Shown in pieces: positions 12,431 to 25,312 of a stretch of 64,000 nt of DNA. The stretch comes from Rutidosis leptorrhynchoides (Eukaryota > Streptophyta > Magnoliopsida > Asterales > Asteraceae): the NCBI RefSeq assembly GCF_046630445.1, contig NC_092341.1, forward strand, positions 7,442,001 through 7,506,000. Direction: 5' to 3'. The translations under genes were made by a program, and so were the position numbers. Position 1 is the first letter of the stretch; the number at the start of each line of letters is the position of its first letter. The notes under the pieces were generated by a model. The model made no database searches and was not told where the DNA came from. It was given only the letters and a program-made list of their open reading frames with translations.

Positions 12431-12778
12431 AAACAAACGTTATATACCAAAAATATATTTAATATACGTAACCTAACTATATTAATACTCTTATTTATGT
12501 TAAATATACAAAATGTTTACATTTAATTAAATAAGGATTTATATAGAAGTTATTAATATAAAAATCATATCACTAATAATTATATATATATATTTTTTCG
12601 ATTTCGATTATATGTATTAATGAATATACAAATAATATAGGTTCGTGAATCCGAGGCCAACCCTGCATTGTTCAGTACCGTCATATGTATTTTTACTACA
12701 AAATACAGTATAGTGAGTTTCATTTGCTCCCTTTTAAATGCTTTTGCAATATATATTTTTGAGACTGAGAATACATGT

Positions 12779-14687
12779 TGATAATGCTAAAAAGGAACAT
12801 ATATTTAGTATCAATATCCTTCCAATATGTAAAACTTTTAGTTGCAATTGTTCTATTTTTATGTAATATTCGTTTAAATAAATAAGTGCGAAGACAAAAG
12901 AAGAAAACGACGATTTGAAGAAGCAAATGACCAAAGCTCAAATGTACAAGATATAATTCAAGTGGTTCAATTTATTGATGAGAAACGTCTCAAAATTACA
13001 AGAGTACGAGTTGCAAAACTCAAAGTACAAGATATTAAATTATACGAAAGGACGTTCGAAAAATCGGAACCGGGACCTGAGCCAACTATCAACGCGCGAC
13101 GCAACGGAGCTAAAATTACAAGTCAACTATGCACAAGAATATAATATAATATTTAAATAATTATATAAATTACTTATATATTATATATTATATTAAATAA
13201 CGTCGACAAACTAGCAAACAAAAAATATGTGAGCTGGATCTGACGGCCATGCGATCGCATGAGAAATAGGCATAAAACCCATGCGAGTGCATGAGGCCAT
13301 GCGAGTGCATGAGATTTGCACTAAAATCTCATGCGATCGCATGAGTTACTGTAGCAGGCCACATTCTATAAATTCAGCATTTTTTGGACGAATTTATATA
13401 CCTTTTTCAATATCTCTTTCTCTCTATGTAATATATATAATTATAATTAAGATTAATAATAAATTATGGTTTAGTTGGGTTAATGTAAGAAATGTTTTAC
13501 GGGTTTTAAAGTCAGAACTCTGTCCGTGTAACGCTACGCGATTAAATACCACTGTAAGCTATGTTCTTCTTTTTTAAATTAATGTCTCGTAACTAAGTTA
13601 TTATTATGCTTATTTAAGCCGAAGTAATCACGATGTTAGACTAAATATTAAGACGGGGTTATCAGATTTTGTACCATAATTAAGGTTTGGACAAAAGACC
13701 GACACTTGTGGACATTGGACTATTGACTATTAATAGATATGGGGTATTGTCTAATCGAATGACAACTCATTAGAATCTGTCGAACCTATCTTCAAATTAG
13801 TTAATCTAATAATTATTAAAATGATTATGTATGTTCTATTTAGTGACGTTTATACGACATCTTTTACGATCATTTAATTAATTATTCAGGTTGGGTAATT
13901 GATTATTCATTCTGATCAAGTGGGTATATTAATATTCATATCTCATTAAATCAGGGTTGGATTACATACAAGGATAATTGGTGTAATTGTTAACAAAGTA
14001 ATAAAACCTTGGATTATACTCAGTCGATAACCTGGTGTAATCATTAAACAAAGTATTAAAACCTTGTTACAGTTCGAATCCCTAATTAGTTGGAATATTT
14101 GACTTCGGGAATAAGGTTAATTTGACGAGCATTTTATAATTATGACCGATGGACTATTATGGACAAAAACCAGATAGGTATCAAATAAACCAGGACAAAG
14201 GACAATTAACCAGGGTAATAAATTAAAATCAACACGTCAAACATCATGATTACGGAAGTTTAAATAAGCATAATACTTTTATTTCATATTTCATCGTACA
14301 TTTATTTACTGTCATTCTAATTACTGCAATTTACTTTATCGCAATTTAAATTCTGTCATTTATATTATCGTCATTTATCTTTACGCTTTATTTAAAATCG
14401 ACAAACCGGTCATTAAACGGTAAAACCCCCTTTTATAATAATATTACTATATATAATAATATATATTATAGTTGTTAAAAATATAGCGTTAAACTCAGCT
14501 AGCTCCCTGTGGAACGAACCGGACTTACTAAAAACTACACTACTCTACGATTAGGTACACTGCCTATAAGTGTTGTAGCAAGGTTTAGGTATATCCCATC
14601 TATATAAATAAATAAAAAACTTGTGTAAATTATATCGTATTTAGTAGTAAAAATATAACTATTTCGTATATGCCGCTGCACACATCA
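12779..14687 (+). repeat. El-B 5' LTR (Athila-type)
   Basis: It starts TGATAATGCTAAAAAG and ends CACACATCA, followed by a PBS. It shares its overall plan with the El-A LTRs: the same TGATAATGCTAAAAA start, the U3 block around GGAACCGGGAC and CAAGTCAACTATGCAC, and a conserved stretch near the 3' end (GGAACGAACCGGACTTACTA, then TAGGTACACTGCC). Length is 1,909 bp. The 5 bases before it (CATGT, 12774-12778) should be the target duplication. Its partner 3' LTR is not in the window. Confidence 0.85.
13248..13373 (+). promoter_or_regulatory. El-B LTR palindrome cluster and TATA box
   Basis: Perfect palindromes CATGCGATCGCATG lie at 13248-13261 and 13330-13343. Between them are two variant copies (CATGCGAGTGCATG). 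A TATAAAT box follows at 13367-13373. This is the expected LTR promoter position. Confidence 0.6.
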
Positions 14688-14784
14688 AGTTTTTGGCCCC
14701 GCTGCCGGGGACTAAGCGAAACGCTATAAAAAATAGTTTTAAGCTAGTCTTGTAAAAATATATAAGTTTTTAAAATATAAAAAG

Positions 14785-14877
<93 letters not shown>

Positions 14878-15589
14878 CTATATTTTTAAGTATTTTAATT
14901 AAAAAGTTTATATTTTTATTGTTAAAACTTATAAAAACTAATAAGTAAATTATTTTTTTTTATTTATAAGTTTTATTTAAGTTATGTTATTTTTATTTTA
15001 TTAAAAATCAGTAAACAGAAAAAATATATATATATTAAAAATTATTCGGGCCTAGTACTGTAGAAGCCCAACACCAAGCCTGGTATCTGATTTCATGCAA
15101 TCGCATGAACAGAGCCTTAATAACTCATGCGACCGCATGACCTGCTCTGACAGGCTGATCCTAGGACTTAATTAATACGCGTAGGGTTTTTAATAAATAA
15201 TTATTATTAATTAACATAATTAGGGTTTTAATTGTTTAATATTTTAGGTTTTAGTTTTTAGTTTTAGTTTTATTAAGTTTATTATATTAAATACTTTTAT
15301 AAAATAATAATATAAAAATAATATTTTTATAAAAATAAGTAATATTATCATTTTTATTTCTTTTTATAAATTGTATATTTTAATCGTTTAATTCGTAATT
15401 TGTATATTTTTCGTTCGTAATTAGTTTTAATTTAGTATTTTGACGTAGTTATTTATAGATTTTAAGACTTTGTCGTAAAATCCCTTAAGTGTTTTTTCTT
15501 TAGATTAAGATTTAGGCGCTTTAGAATTTTGCGACGTCGTTTATATATTTTAGTGCTAATTAAGTTATTGCCGTTTTGGATATAGAATT
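14688..15589 (+). other. El-B primer site and 5' leader (first part)
   Basis: The PBS, TGGCCCCGCTGCCGGGGA, lies at 14694-14711. It is of the type used by Athila elements and differs by one base from that of El-A. The leader is AT-rich. It contains a (TA)n tract and a second pair of palindromes, CATGCAATCGCATG (15094-15107) and CATGCGACCGCATG (15126-15139). At 15589 it is cut by the El-A insertion and resumes at 32592. Confidence 0.7.
14788..14876. repeat. (TA)n microsatellite
   Basis: About 88 bp of pure TA dinucleotide repeat in the El-B leader. Confidence 0.95.
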
Positions 15590-17580
15590 TGATAATGCTA
15601 AAAACGAACATATATTTCATAGCATTATTCCTCAAGAAAGACAAGCTTTTAGTTGCAATTGTTCTATTTACAAGTGATATTCGTTTAAATAATAAAAGGT
15701 GAAGACAAAAGACAGATTCGACGAATTGAAGACGCAAACGACCAAAAAGCTCAAAAGTACAAAATACAATCAAAGAGGTTCCAATTATTGATAAGAAACG
15801 TCTCGAAATTACAAGAGTACAAGATTCAAAACGCAAAGTACAAGATATTAAATTGTACGCAAGGACGTTCGAAAATCCGGAACCGGGACCAGAGTCAACT
15901 CTCAACGCTCGACGCAACGGACTAAAAATTACAAGTCAACTATGCACATAAATATAATATAATATTTAAATAATTCTTATAATTATTTATATATTATAAT
16001 AAATAATAAAAACCGTCGGCAAGAAAGACTCTGAACTGGACTGAGCTGTAATTTCAATCTCCGCGACTCGCGGAGTTTGAAGGCCAAAAATGCCGCGAGT
16101 CGCGGAGCCCCAAGTTTTGAAAGTCCCTATAAAAGCAACCGAATTCTGAGCATTTTTAATCATCTTTTTCTTCTTCTCTCATAATACTACGTAAATATTT
16201 ATATTTTAATTTTAATTTTAATTTTAATTATAATTCTAATAATAAGGGTATGTTAGCGAATATTGTAAGGGTGTAAGTCAAAATTCTGTCCGTGTAACGC
16301 TACGCTATTTTTAATCATTGTAAGTTATGTTCAACCTTTTTACATTAATGTCTCGTAGCTAAGTTATTATTATGCTTATTTAATCCGAAGTAATCATGAT
16401 GTTGGGCTAATTACTAAAATTGGGTAATTGGGCTTTGTACCATAATTGGGGTTTGGATAAAAGAACGACACTTGTGGAAATTAGACTATGGGCTATTAAT
16501 GGGCTTTATATTTGTTTAACTAAATGATAGTTTGTTAATGTTAATATAAAGATTTACAATTGGGCGTCCCTATAAATTACCATATACACTCGATCGGACA
16601 CGATGGGCGGGGTATTTATATGTACGAATAATCGTTCATTTAACCGGACACGAGAATGGATTAATAGCCACTAGAATAATTAAAACAGGGGTGAAATTAC
16701 ATTCAAGGGTAATTGGTGTAATTGTTAACAAAGTAGTAAAACCTTGGTTTACACGCAGTCGATAACCTGGTGTATTCATTAAACAAAGTATTAAAACCTT
16801 GTTACACTTCGAATCCCCAATTAGTTGGAATATTTAACTTCGGGAATAAGAATAATTTGACGAAGGCTTTCGCTCTTTATATTTATGACTGATGGACTAT
16901 TATGGACAAATCCGTATGGACATATTAAATAATCCAGGACAAAGGACAATTAACCCATGGGCATAAAACTAAAATCAACACGTCAAACATCATGATTACG
17001 GAAGTTTAAATAAGCATAATTCTTTTATTTCATATTTAATTTCCTTTATTTTATATTTAATTGCACTTCTAATTATCGCATTTTTATTGTTATTGTATTT
17101 AATTGCACTTTTAATTATCGTACTTTTTAATTATCGCAAGTTTATTTTATCGCACTTTTATTATTCTCAATTTCATTATCGCTATTTACTTTACGCTTTA
17201 ATTTAAGTCTTGTATTTATTTTTAATATTTTACATTTGGTTTTAACTGCGACTAAAGTTTTAAAATCTATAAACCGGTCATTAAACGGTAAACCCCCCCC
17301 CCCTTTATAATAATAATATTACTTATATATATATTTGTATTTTTATAAAAGTAAACTAATATAGCGTTAAGCTTTGTTTAAAAAGATTCCCTGTGGAACG
17401 AACCGGACTTACTAAAAACTACACTACTGTACGATTAGGTACACTGCCTATAAGTGTTGTAGCAAGGTTTAAGTATATCCATTCTCTAAATAAATAAATA
17501 TCTTGTGTAAAATTGTATCGTATTTAATAGTATGTCCTGCTAAAATATAAATTATTTTGTACCCCTCTGCTAAAACATCA
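15590..17580 (+). repeat. El-A 5' LTR
   Basis: TGATAATGC start, AAAACATCA end, 1,991 bp. It is matched almost base for base by 30598-32591. It holds the U3 palindromes and TATA box described separately. Confidence 0.93.
16059..16135 (+). promoter_or_regulatory. El-A LTR palindrome pair and TATA box
   Basis: CTCCGCGACTCGCGGAG (16059-16075; arms paired around a central A) and CCGCGAGTCGCGG (16093-16105) are followed by TATAAAAG at 16128-16135. The same arrangement is in the 3' LTR (31067-31143), where the first palindrome has one change (CTCCGTGACTCGCGGAG). Confidence 0.65.
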
Positions 17581-19120
17581 AGTTATTTTTGGCGCCGCTG
17601 CCGGGGAACTCTCTTAAAAGCCGGAAGCGCAACGCTACATAAAAAAAAATAAAAAAATTTTAGTTTACTTTTATTAAAATTCGTTTTTATAAAAATACGT
17701 TTTAAATATTTGAAAATATAAAAAGAAAAACAAAAATATAAATATTTTTAAGATTTTGTTAAATATTTAAGTTTTATAAAGTATCTTTAGTTTGTAAAAA
17801 TATAAGTTTTATTTAATTTATTTTATAAATATATTTTATAAATATAAAAAACCGAAAAAAAAATAATATAAATATATATAAATCTATTTTTTTAGATTAT
17901 TATAAAGTATTTTATTTTTATCTTAGTTATTAAAGATAAGTTTTATTTAAATTATATAAAAAATTTTAGATTATATAAACATAAAATATAAAAACAGAAA
18001 ATAAAAAATAAAAAAAAAAATAAAAAAAAATGCGTCGATTTAAAACTATTCCAGGGTTGAATTTTGAAACCCCGCGAGTCCCGGGGTTTGCTGCATAGAA
18101 TACCGCAAGTCGCGGAGATAACCTGACACGCCGACAGAACCCTAATCAGGCATTAATTACGAATTATTATTATAATTATTAATATAAAACCCTAATTAGG
18201 TTTTAATTAAATATGTATTTTAGTTTTTATTAATATTTTGTTTAATTAGTTTAATTAAATTTATAAAATTAGTAGTTTTAATAAAATAATTAATATAAAA
18301 ATAATATTTTTATAAAAATTGTACTTTTTACAACTTTTTGTAAATTTTTATATTTTGTCCCTTTTCAATCGTTTTAGCGTAATAATTGTATTTTTAGCTC
18401 ATATTTAGTTTTAAACTTAGTTTTTGCAATAGTTATTTTTACCTCTAGATTTTTAGGCTTTGCCGTAAAATCCCTTAAGTGCTTTTTCTTTAGACTAAGA
18501 TTTAGGTACTTTAGAATTTTGCGACGCCTTTTTAAGTTTTAGTTTCTTTTTTAGTTATTTCCATTTGGGATTTAGTTTTTCCTGTAAGCTTTAATATTTT
18601 TAGACACCTTTTACCTATGTATCAATTATCATTCCAATTAGTAATCTCAATTTGCGATTATAATTTTAAGTTAGTTGTAGTAATAAGGTTAGGTTAGTCA
18701 AGTATTTTTAAGTTTTATAAGTTTCTTTTATTTTTCCGTCACCTTTTATTTTTCAACCATTTTTCTTTTTCGACCTTTTTCGACGAGATCTTTTTCTTTC
18801 TTATTTCTCGCTATTCTAGTTTTTAGGACATAGATTTTTATTCTACTTCTTATCTAAATTTCTTAAAATTATGAAAATTTATTTTAAGTGGTTAAATTGA
18901 TAGACATCAAAATTTTCTGGTTCGTAGTAATAGTTAGATTTGTACGTGGACCGGGTTATTGGAGCCAAACAGTCCTCAATTATATTGAGACCAAATGAAT
19001 CCTGCCCCTCTGCTGCATCTTTTGGCTATTCGAAACGTGGGCAAAATCAGAAAAGTCTATTGATTGGATAACTTATTATAATTTTTCTTTCCTTTTAAAA
19101 ACTAATAGGATATTCAGTGA
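17581..19120 (+). other. El-A primer site and 5' leader
   Basis: The PBS, TGGCGCCGCTGCCGGGGA, lies at 17590-17607, typical of Athila and often assigned to tRNA-Asp. About 1.5 kb of AT-rich leader follows with no coding frame. It contains diverged members of the palindrome family: AAACCCCGCGAGTCCCGGGG (from 18067) and CCGCAAGTCGCGG (18103-18115). Just before gag, ACTAATAGGATATTCAGTGA is conserved with El-B (33029-33048). Confidence 0.75.
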
Positions 19121-22100
19121 ATGCACCGAGCAAGACGTTCACCACCTTTTGTACGTTCACCACCTGTAACTAGATCAAGACATTTAGCAAATATTACCGC
19201 CGTTGATTTTTCTTTAGAATCGTCATCCAGTCGACCAAGTACTTCAGTTCAAATTTCCGATAATCCATTTTTTGAACCCGACCTCACAATTGAGAATCCG
19301 GAGAATATTCAGGAACGGTTCGTAGATCCTGAACCACTAAACTTTCCTCCGGAACCACCAATCATTCAAACAGAGATTGTTGAGGAACGAACCATTAAAT
19401 CAGAATCCTCTAGTGATTCCGATTCAACAAATTCAATTATGGAGAATCTGGAACCTTTAAGTATGGAAGACCGAATGAGAGCTAAACGCACTGGCCAATG
19501 TCACGCAATTACTCATCCAGACATTAATGCGCCAGATTATGAAATCAAAGGACAAATTCTACACATGGTGACTAATCAATGCCAATTTAGTGGTGCGCCG
19601 AAGGAAGATCCAAATGAACATCTACGTACCTTTAATAGGATCTGCACACTATTTAAAATCCGAGAAGTGGAGGATGAACAGATATATCTCATGTTATTTC
19701 CCTGGACTTTAAAGGGAGAAGCCAAAGATTGGTTGGAATCGTTACCTGAAGGGGCGATCGATACATGGGATGTTTTAGTTGAAAAATTTCTTAAACAATT
19801 CTTTCCGGCATCTAAAGCCGTAAGACTTCAAGCAGAAATTGTTACGTTTACACAGAAGCCAAATGAAACTCTATATGAGGCATGGACTAGATATGGAAAG
19901 TTATTAAGAGGATGTCCGCAACATGGTTTAGACACCTGTCAAATAGTACAAATATTCTACCAAGGATGCGACATCACTACAAGGAAAGACATAGATATAG
20001 CAGCTGGTGGTTCTATTATGAAGAAAACTGAAACTGATGCTTATAAAATTATTGATAACACTGCTTCCCACTCACATGAGTGGCACCAAGAAAAAGATAT
20101 CGTTAGATCATCTAAAGCAGCTAGAGCCGATTCTAGCCATGACTTAGATTCCATTTCCGCAAAGATAGATGATGTGGAGAGACGAATGGAAAAGATGACT
20201 AAAGATATTCACTCGATACGAATTAGTTGTGAGCAGTGTGGAGGACCACATTTGACAAAAGATTGTCTCAGTATTGAATTAACAATGGAACAAAGAGAGA
20301 ATATTTCATACATAAACCAAAGGCCTGGAAATAATTATCAGAATAATTATCAACCGCCAAGACCTATTTACAATCAAAACCAGAATTATAACAGAAATAT
20401 TCCATACAACAACCAACAAGGTCCTAGCAATCAACAAGTATCCAATAATACTTACAATCAGCAAAGACCTAATTTTCAAAACAAACCACCACAACAAACC
20501 GATGATAAAAAGCCGAATTTAGAAGATATGATGACGAAGCTAGTTGAAACTCAAACGCAGTTTTTCACATCTCAGAAACAAACTAATGAACAAAATGCTC
20601 AAGCATTTAGAAATCAACAAGCTTCTATTCAAAATCTGGAACAAGAAGTAAGTAACCTAGCAAGGTTAATAGGTGAAAGAAAACCGGGAAGTCTACCTAG
20701 TGATACAAATGCTAACCCCCAGAATGAAACAGCTAAAGCCATTACCACAAGAAGTGGTACAACACTTAAACCACCTGAAATACCTGTAACTTCTGATGAA
20801 GCTATTCCTACTCCACAAGAACCACAACCTGATCAAGATAAGGAAAAAGAACCGGTAGTTGAAAAGGTTAATGAAGATAACACAGTTAAGGCTAAACCCT
20901 ATGTTAAACCATACCAACCACCACTTCCTTACCCGAGTAAAATGAAGAAAGAGAAACTTGAAGCCGAGCAATCCAAATTCTTGGATATGTTTAAACAGAT
21001 AAATGTAAATCTTCCTTTCATTGACGTAATTTCAGGAATGCCTAGATATGCTAAATTCTTGAAAGATCTAATCTCAAATAGAAAGAAAATGGAAGAACTC
21101 TCGGCTGTTACTATGAATGCTAATTGTTCAGCAGTGCTGTTGAATAAGATACCAGAAAAACTATCTGATCCAGGAAGTTTCACAATTCCATGTTTTCTGG
21201 GTAGTCTTAGTTCAATAGAAGCATTGGCAGACTTAGGTGCTAGTATAAATCTAATGCCGTATTCACTATACGCTAAACTAGACCTTGGAGAATTGAAACC
21301 AACCAGAATAAGCATACAACTAGCCGATAGATCAATAAAATATCCTAGAGGGATAATGGAGAACATGCTAGTTAAAGTTGGTACTTTAGTATTTCCAGTA
21401 GATTCTGTTGTTCTGGACATGGAAGAAGATTCTCAAGTACCTCTCATATTAGGAAGACCATTCTTAAACACGGCTAAAGCAATGATAGACGTGTTCGGTA
21501 AGAAACTGACCCTAAGTATAGAGGATGAGAGTGTTACCTTTTCAGTTGATAGAGCAATGCAACAACCACAATCTGCAGATGATACATGTTATTATATTCA
21601 AACTATAGATGCACATGCAGAATTATTAGAAGAATTTCCAGAATTACAAGGAACAGGAGAATGTTCTTTAGGAGAAGGTAATGAACAAATTGATGAAGCT
21701 GAAATGTTAGCTACACTTATAGCTAATGGATATGAACCAACAACAGAAGAAATTCAAATGCTAAAAGAAGAAGACAGATATCGATACAAATCATCGATAG
21801 AAGAACCTCCGAAATTAGAGTTAAAGCCACTTCCAAACCATTTGGAATACGCTTATTTACATGGTGAATCTGAATTACCTGTAATAATATCGTCTTCTCT
21901 TACTGAAAATGAGAAATCACAACTCATTTCTGTGTTGAAAGCTCATAAACCAGCCATTGCATGGAAGATTCATGATATTAAAGGAATAAGTCCTTCGTAT
22001 TGCACACATAAAATCCTTATGGAAGAAGGTCATAAAACGTATGTGCAACGCCAACGAAGACTAAATCCTAATATGCAAGATGTAGTTAAGAAAGAGATTA

Positions 22101-24724
22101 TTAAACTGCTAGATGCAGGTTTAATTTATCCAATCTCTGATAGTCCATGGGTAAGCCCAGTTCAATGCGTGCCTAAGAAGGGTGGCATGACTGTCATTAC
22201 AAATGAGAAAAATGAGCTTATTCCTACTAGGACTGTAACATGATGGCGTGTGTGTATTGATTATAGAAAATTAAATGACGCCACCAGAAAAGATCACTTT
22301 CCCTTACCTTTCATAGATCAAATGTTGGAAAGATTAGCCGGAAATAGTTACTATTGTTTTCTAGATGGATTTTCCGGATATTTTCAAATTCCAATAGCAC
22401 CCGAAGATCAAGAGAAAACCACATTCACGTGCCCTTATGGTACTTTTGCTTACAAACGCATGCCATTTGGACTTTGTAACGCCCCTGCAACCTTTCAAAG
22501 GTGTATGATGGCGATTTTTCATGACATGATAGAAGAATGCATGGAAGTTTTCATGGATGACTTTTCAGTCTTCGGTGATACATTTGAATCATGTCTAGTT
22601 AATCTGGAATGAATGCTTATTAGATGCGAACAATCAAATCTAGTTCTTAATTGGGAGAAATGCCATTTCATGGTTAAAGAAGGCATCGTTCTTGGACATA
22701 AAATTTCAAAAGAAGGAATTGAAGTGGATAGAGCTAAAGTAGATGTAATTGCTAAACTTCCACATCCCACCAATGTTAGAGGAGTTAGGAGTTTTCTAGG
22801 GCATGCCGGTTTTTACCAACGTTTCATAAAAGATTTTTCCAAAATTGCCACTCCTATGAATAAACTCCTAGAAAAGGATGCTCCGTTCATCTTTTCAGAT
22901 GAGTGTATCAAATCTTTTAATATTCTTAAAGAAAAACTTACTAATGCGCCGATCATGATAACACCAAATTGGAATCTACCATTTGAACTAATGTACGATG
23001 CAAGTGATTTTGCAATGGGAGCCGTTTTAGGACAAAGGATTGAAAAACGATTTCAACCTATATATTATGCTAGTAAGACGTTACAAGGAGCACAAACGAA
23101 CTATACAACTACTGAAAAAGAACTCCTTGCTATTGTCTTTGCTTTTGACAAATTTCGATCATATCTCGTTCTAGCAAAAACGGTGGTCTATACCGACCAT
23201 TCTGCTCTTAGATACCTATTTTCAAAACAAGATGCTAAACCAAGATTAATCCATTGGATCTTACTCTTACAAGAGTTTGATATTGAAATCCGAGATAAAA
23301 TAGGAGCAGAAAATCTCGCCGCTGATCATCTTTCTCGTCTTGAAAATCCCGAATTAGAAGTTCTAAATGAATCGGCCATACAAGACAACTTTCCTGATGA
23401 ATATCTATTGAAGATAGATTGTAATGAAATTCTATGGTTTGCAGACTATGCAAACTATTTAGTATGTGGATTCCTTGAAAAAGGATTATCGTACCAAAGA
23501 CGAAAGAAATTCTTCAGTGATATAAAACACTATTTTTGGGAAGATCCACATCTGTTTAAAAGTTGTCCCAATGGAATAATACGCCGATGTGTATTTGGAG
23601 ATGAAGCTAGTAAAATATTAAACCATTGTCACACAGGACCAACAGGAGGGCATTATGGGCCTCAACTAACAGCAAGAAAAGTTTATGATGCTGGATCCTA
23701 TTGGCCTACAATTTACAAAGACGCACACCTTCTTTGCAAATCCTGTGATGCTTGTCAAAGGGCCGAAAAAATAAGTCAACGTGATGAAATGCCACAAAAT
23801 GTCATCCAAGTATGTGAAGTATTTGACATTTGGGGTATTGACTTTATGGGTCCATTTCCAAAATCTCATAATAATCTATATATACTAGTAGCCATTGATT
23901 ATGTATCTAAATGGGCGGAAGCACAAGCTCTCCCAACTAACGATGCACGAGTTGTAGTCAACTTTTTAAAACGTCTTTTTGCAAGGTTTGGAACACCGAA
24001 AGCTTTAATAAGTGATCGGGGTACTCATTTCTGTAATAATCAACTTGAGAAAGTTCTTAAAAGATATGGAGTAACTCATAAAATCTCCACCGCATATCAT
24101 CCACAAACAAGTGGACAAGTTGAAAATACAAACCGAGCTTTAAAACGTATTCTAGAGAAAACCGTAGGATCAAATCCGAAGGAATGGTCCATTAAATTGG
24201 AGGATGCACTCTGGGCTTTTAGAACAGCCTACAAAACTCCAATTGGAACCACACCTTTTAGACTTGTTTATGGAAAAGCATGTCATCTTCCAGTAGAAAT
24301 TGAACACAAAGCATTTTGGGCTTTGAAAACATGTAATCTTGATTTACATGAAGCCGGACATCTACGATTAAGTCAACTAAACGAATTAGAAGAATTAAGG
24401 CATGAAGCATACGAAAATTCGTTAATCTATAAAGAAAAAACGAAGAAATGGCATGATAAAAGAATCAGAAGTTCAAAAGAATTTAAAGAAGGAGACAGAG
24501 TTCTTCTTTTCAATTCACGATTCAAGCTATTTCCTGGAAAATTGAAATCAAGATGGTCTGGACCATTCATAGTCAAAAGAGTTTTCCCATACGGAACAGT
24601 AGAATTGATAAATTCAAATGGAATTGAATTTAAAGTTAATGGTCACAGAGTTAAACACTACATACATAGTCCGATGGAAGTCGACAACGAAGTTAATCAC
24701 AATTTTGACACCACAGCTAACTAA
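19121..24724 (+). pseudogene. El-A gag-pol polyprotein (Athila), two in-frame TGA codons
   Basis: One frame of 1,867 codons runs from ATG 19121 to 24724 and is interrupted only by TGA at 22241-22243 (codon 1041) and at 22610-22612 (codon 1164). Domains: Gag core about residues 130-290; a zinc knuckle CEQCGGPHLTKDC near 370-382; retropepsin with DLGASINLMP (Asp 704), the Athila variant of the active site; reverse transcriptase with MDD at 1145-1147; RNase H about 1290-1420 ([12 protein letters not shown]); integrase with a zinc-binding region about 1495-1545 and DD35E residues Asp1574, Asp1632, Glu1668. Both stops lie in or next to RT, and everything around them is well conserved, so they look like recent single-base changes. 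Role: retrotransposon replication and insertion. Stop-codon readthrough cannot be excluded. Confidence 0.9.
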
Positions 24725-24895
24725 ATGTGGGGAGAATCAAGTCTTTAAAGGATAATATGTATTTCTGTTAGAGTTAGATTGTCTGTTTTCGTGTAGTTCT
24801 CGAAAATGGAACCCGAATGGTCTTTCCCTAGCAGACCCTAAAGAACTAGTCTTCTCCCCCCATTCTAAATTTTTATTTTTTTAGGTTTTTACAAA

Positions 24896-25312
24896 ATGAA
24901 GACTGCCTGTGAACTAAACCATGGTCTAATGCTACACGCTTTGATCACTAAACGTAATAATGACATACTACCGAGTGAAATAGTATCAGTAATCAGAGAA
25001 AGAATGGACGGAGTTAGAAAAGAATCCAGATGCGAAGATAATAAGTTACAATTTGGTAAAGGAAAATCAAAATCTGCAGCGAAAAGAAGAGCACGACACC
25101 TAGAAAGATGTCACAAATGCGGAAAATGGTCACATGGAGGTAAATGTTCAAATAATCAAACCTATTCAAACACCGAATTTGTTACTTTATGCAGAGACGG
25201 ACCGTTCATATGTTTAGAAGAAAAGACACTGAATGCTCGAGGTTACGCCTATGTAGCCATGGAAAACCAATTAAACCGACTATCTTATGAATGGGATAGA
25301 TCATATAACTAA
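24896..25312 (+). CDS. Accessory small basic Cys-rich ORF, carlavirus NABP-like
   Basis: This intact 138-aa frame starts 172 bp after the pol stop, on the same strand as gag-pol, and is not a standard Athila gene. The N-terminal part (1-40) looks helical, with the pattern ILPSEIVSVIRER. A strongly basic stretch follows (54-71: GKGKSKSAAKRRARHLER), running directly into a zinc-knuckle-like cluster Cys72-X2-Cys75-X4-His80-X3-Cys84. The order (short helix, Lys/Arg/Ala-rich segment, Cys pair right after an RC step, distal Cys) is that of carlavirus nucleic-acid-binding proteins (Pfam Carla_C4). It could equally be a detached gag-type knuckle. The function is unproven, but nucleic-acid binding is likely from composition. 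Confidence 0.6.
   Translation: MKTACELNHGLMLHALITKRNNDILPSEIVSVIRERMDGVRKESRCEDNKLQFGKGKSKSAAKRRARHLERCHKCGKWSHGGKCSNNQTYSNTEFVTLCRDGPFICLEEKTLNARGYAYVAMENQLNRLSYEWDRSYN

Larger units (their letters stand above)
9967..12778 (+). mobile_element. Old chromovirus-like LTR, interrupted by an Athila element
   Basis: It begins TGTGACGACCCGGAAATTT and runs into ACACGATAAGCAAAG, matching the start of the LTRs at 33639, 40232 and 46810. Its last part (about 12714-12778: GTGAGTTTCATTTGCTCCC, then GAGAATACATG) matches those LTRs around 35670-35732. Between these anchors it is more diverged and longer, mainly because of an (ATT)n expansion and a tRNA-like segment. At 12778/12779 it is cut by the 5' LTR of El-B. 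The remaining third of the LTR and any interior lie outside this window or are lost. Confidence 0.7.

Noticed and set aside
11567..12436. Ile/Asn/Met-rich minus-strand frames
   Set aside because: Products of the (ATT)n microsatellite.
13248..13343. Short repeated palindromes as a possible CRISPR-like array
   Set aside because: Plant nuclear DNA; copies are too few and irregularly spaced, and they fit LTR promoter elements.
15462..15917. 151-aa minus-strand frame, repeated at 30581-30925
   Set aside because: Lies in the El-A LTR U3 and is present only because both LTRs carry it; crosses the LTR boundary and has no domain.
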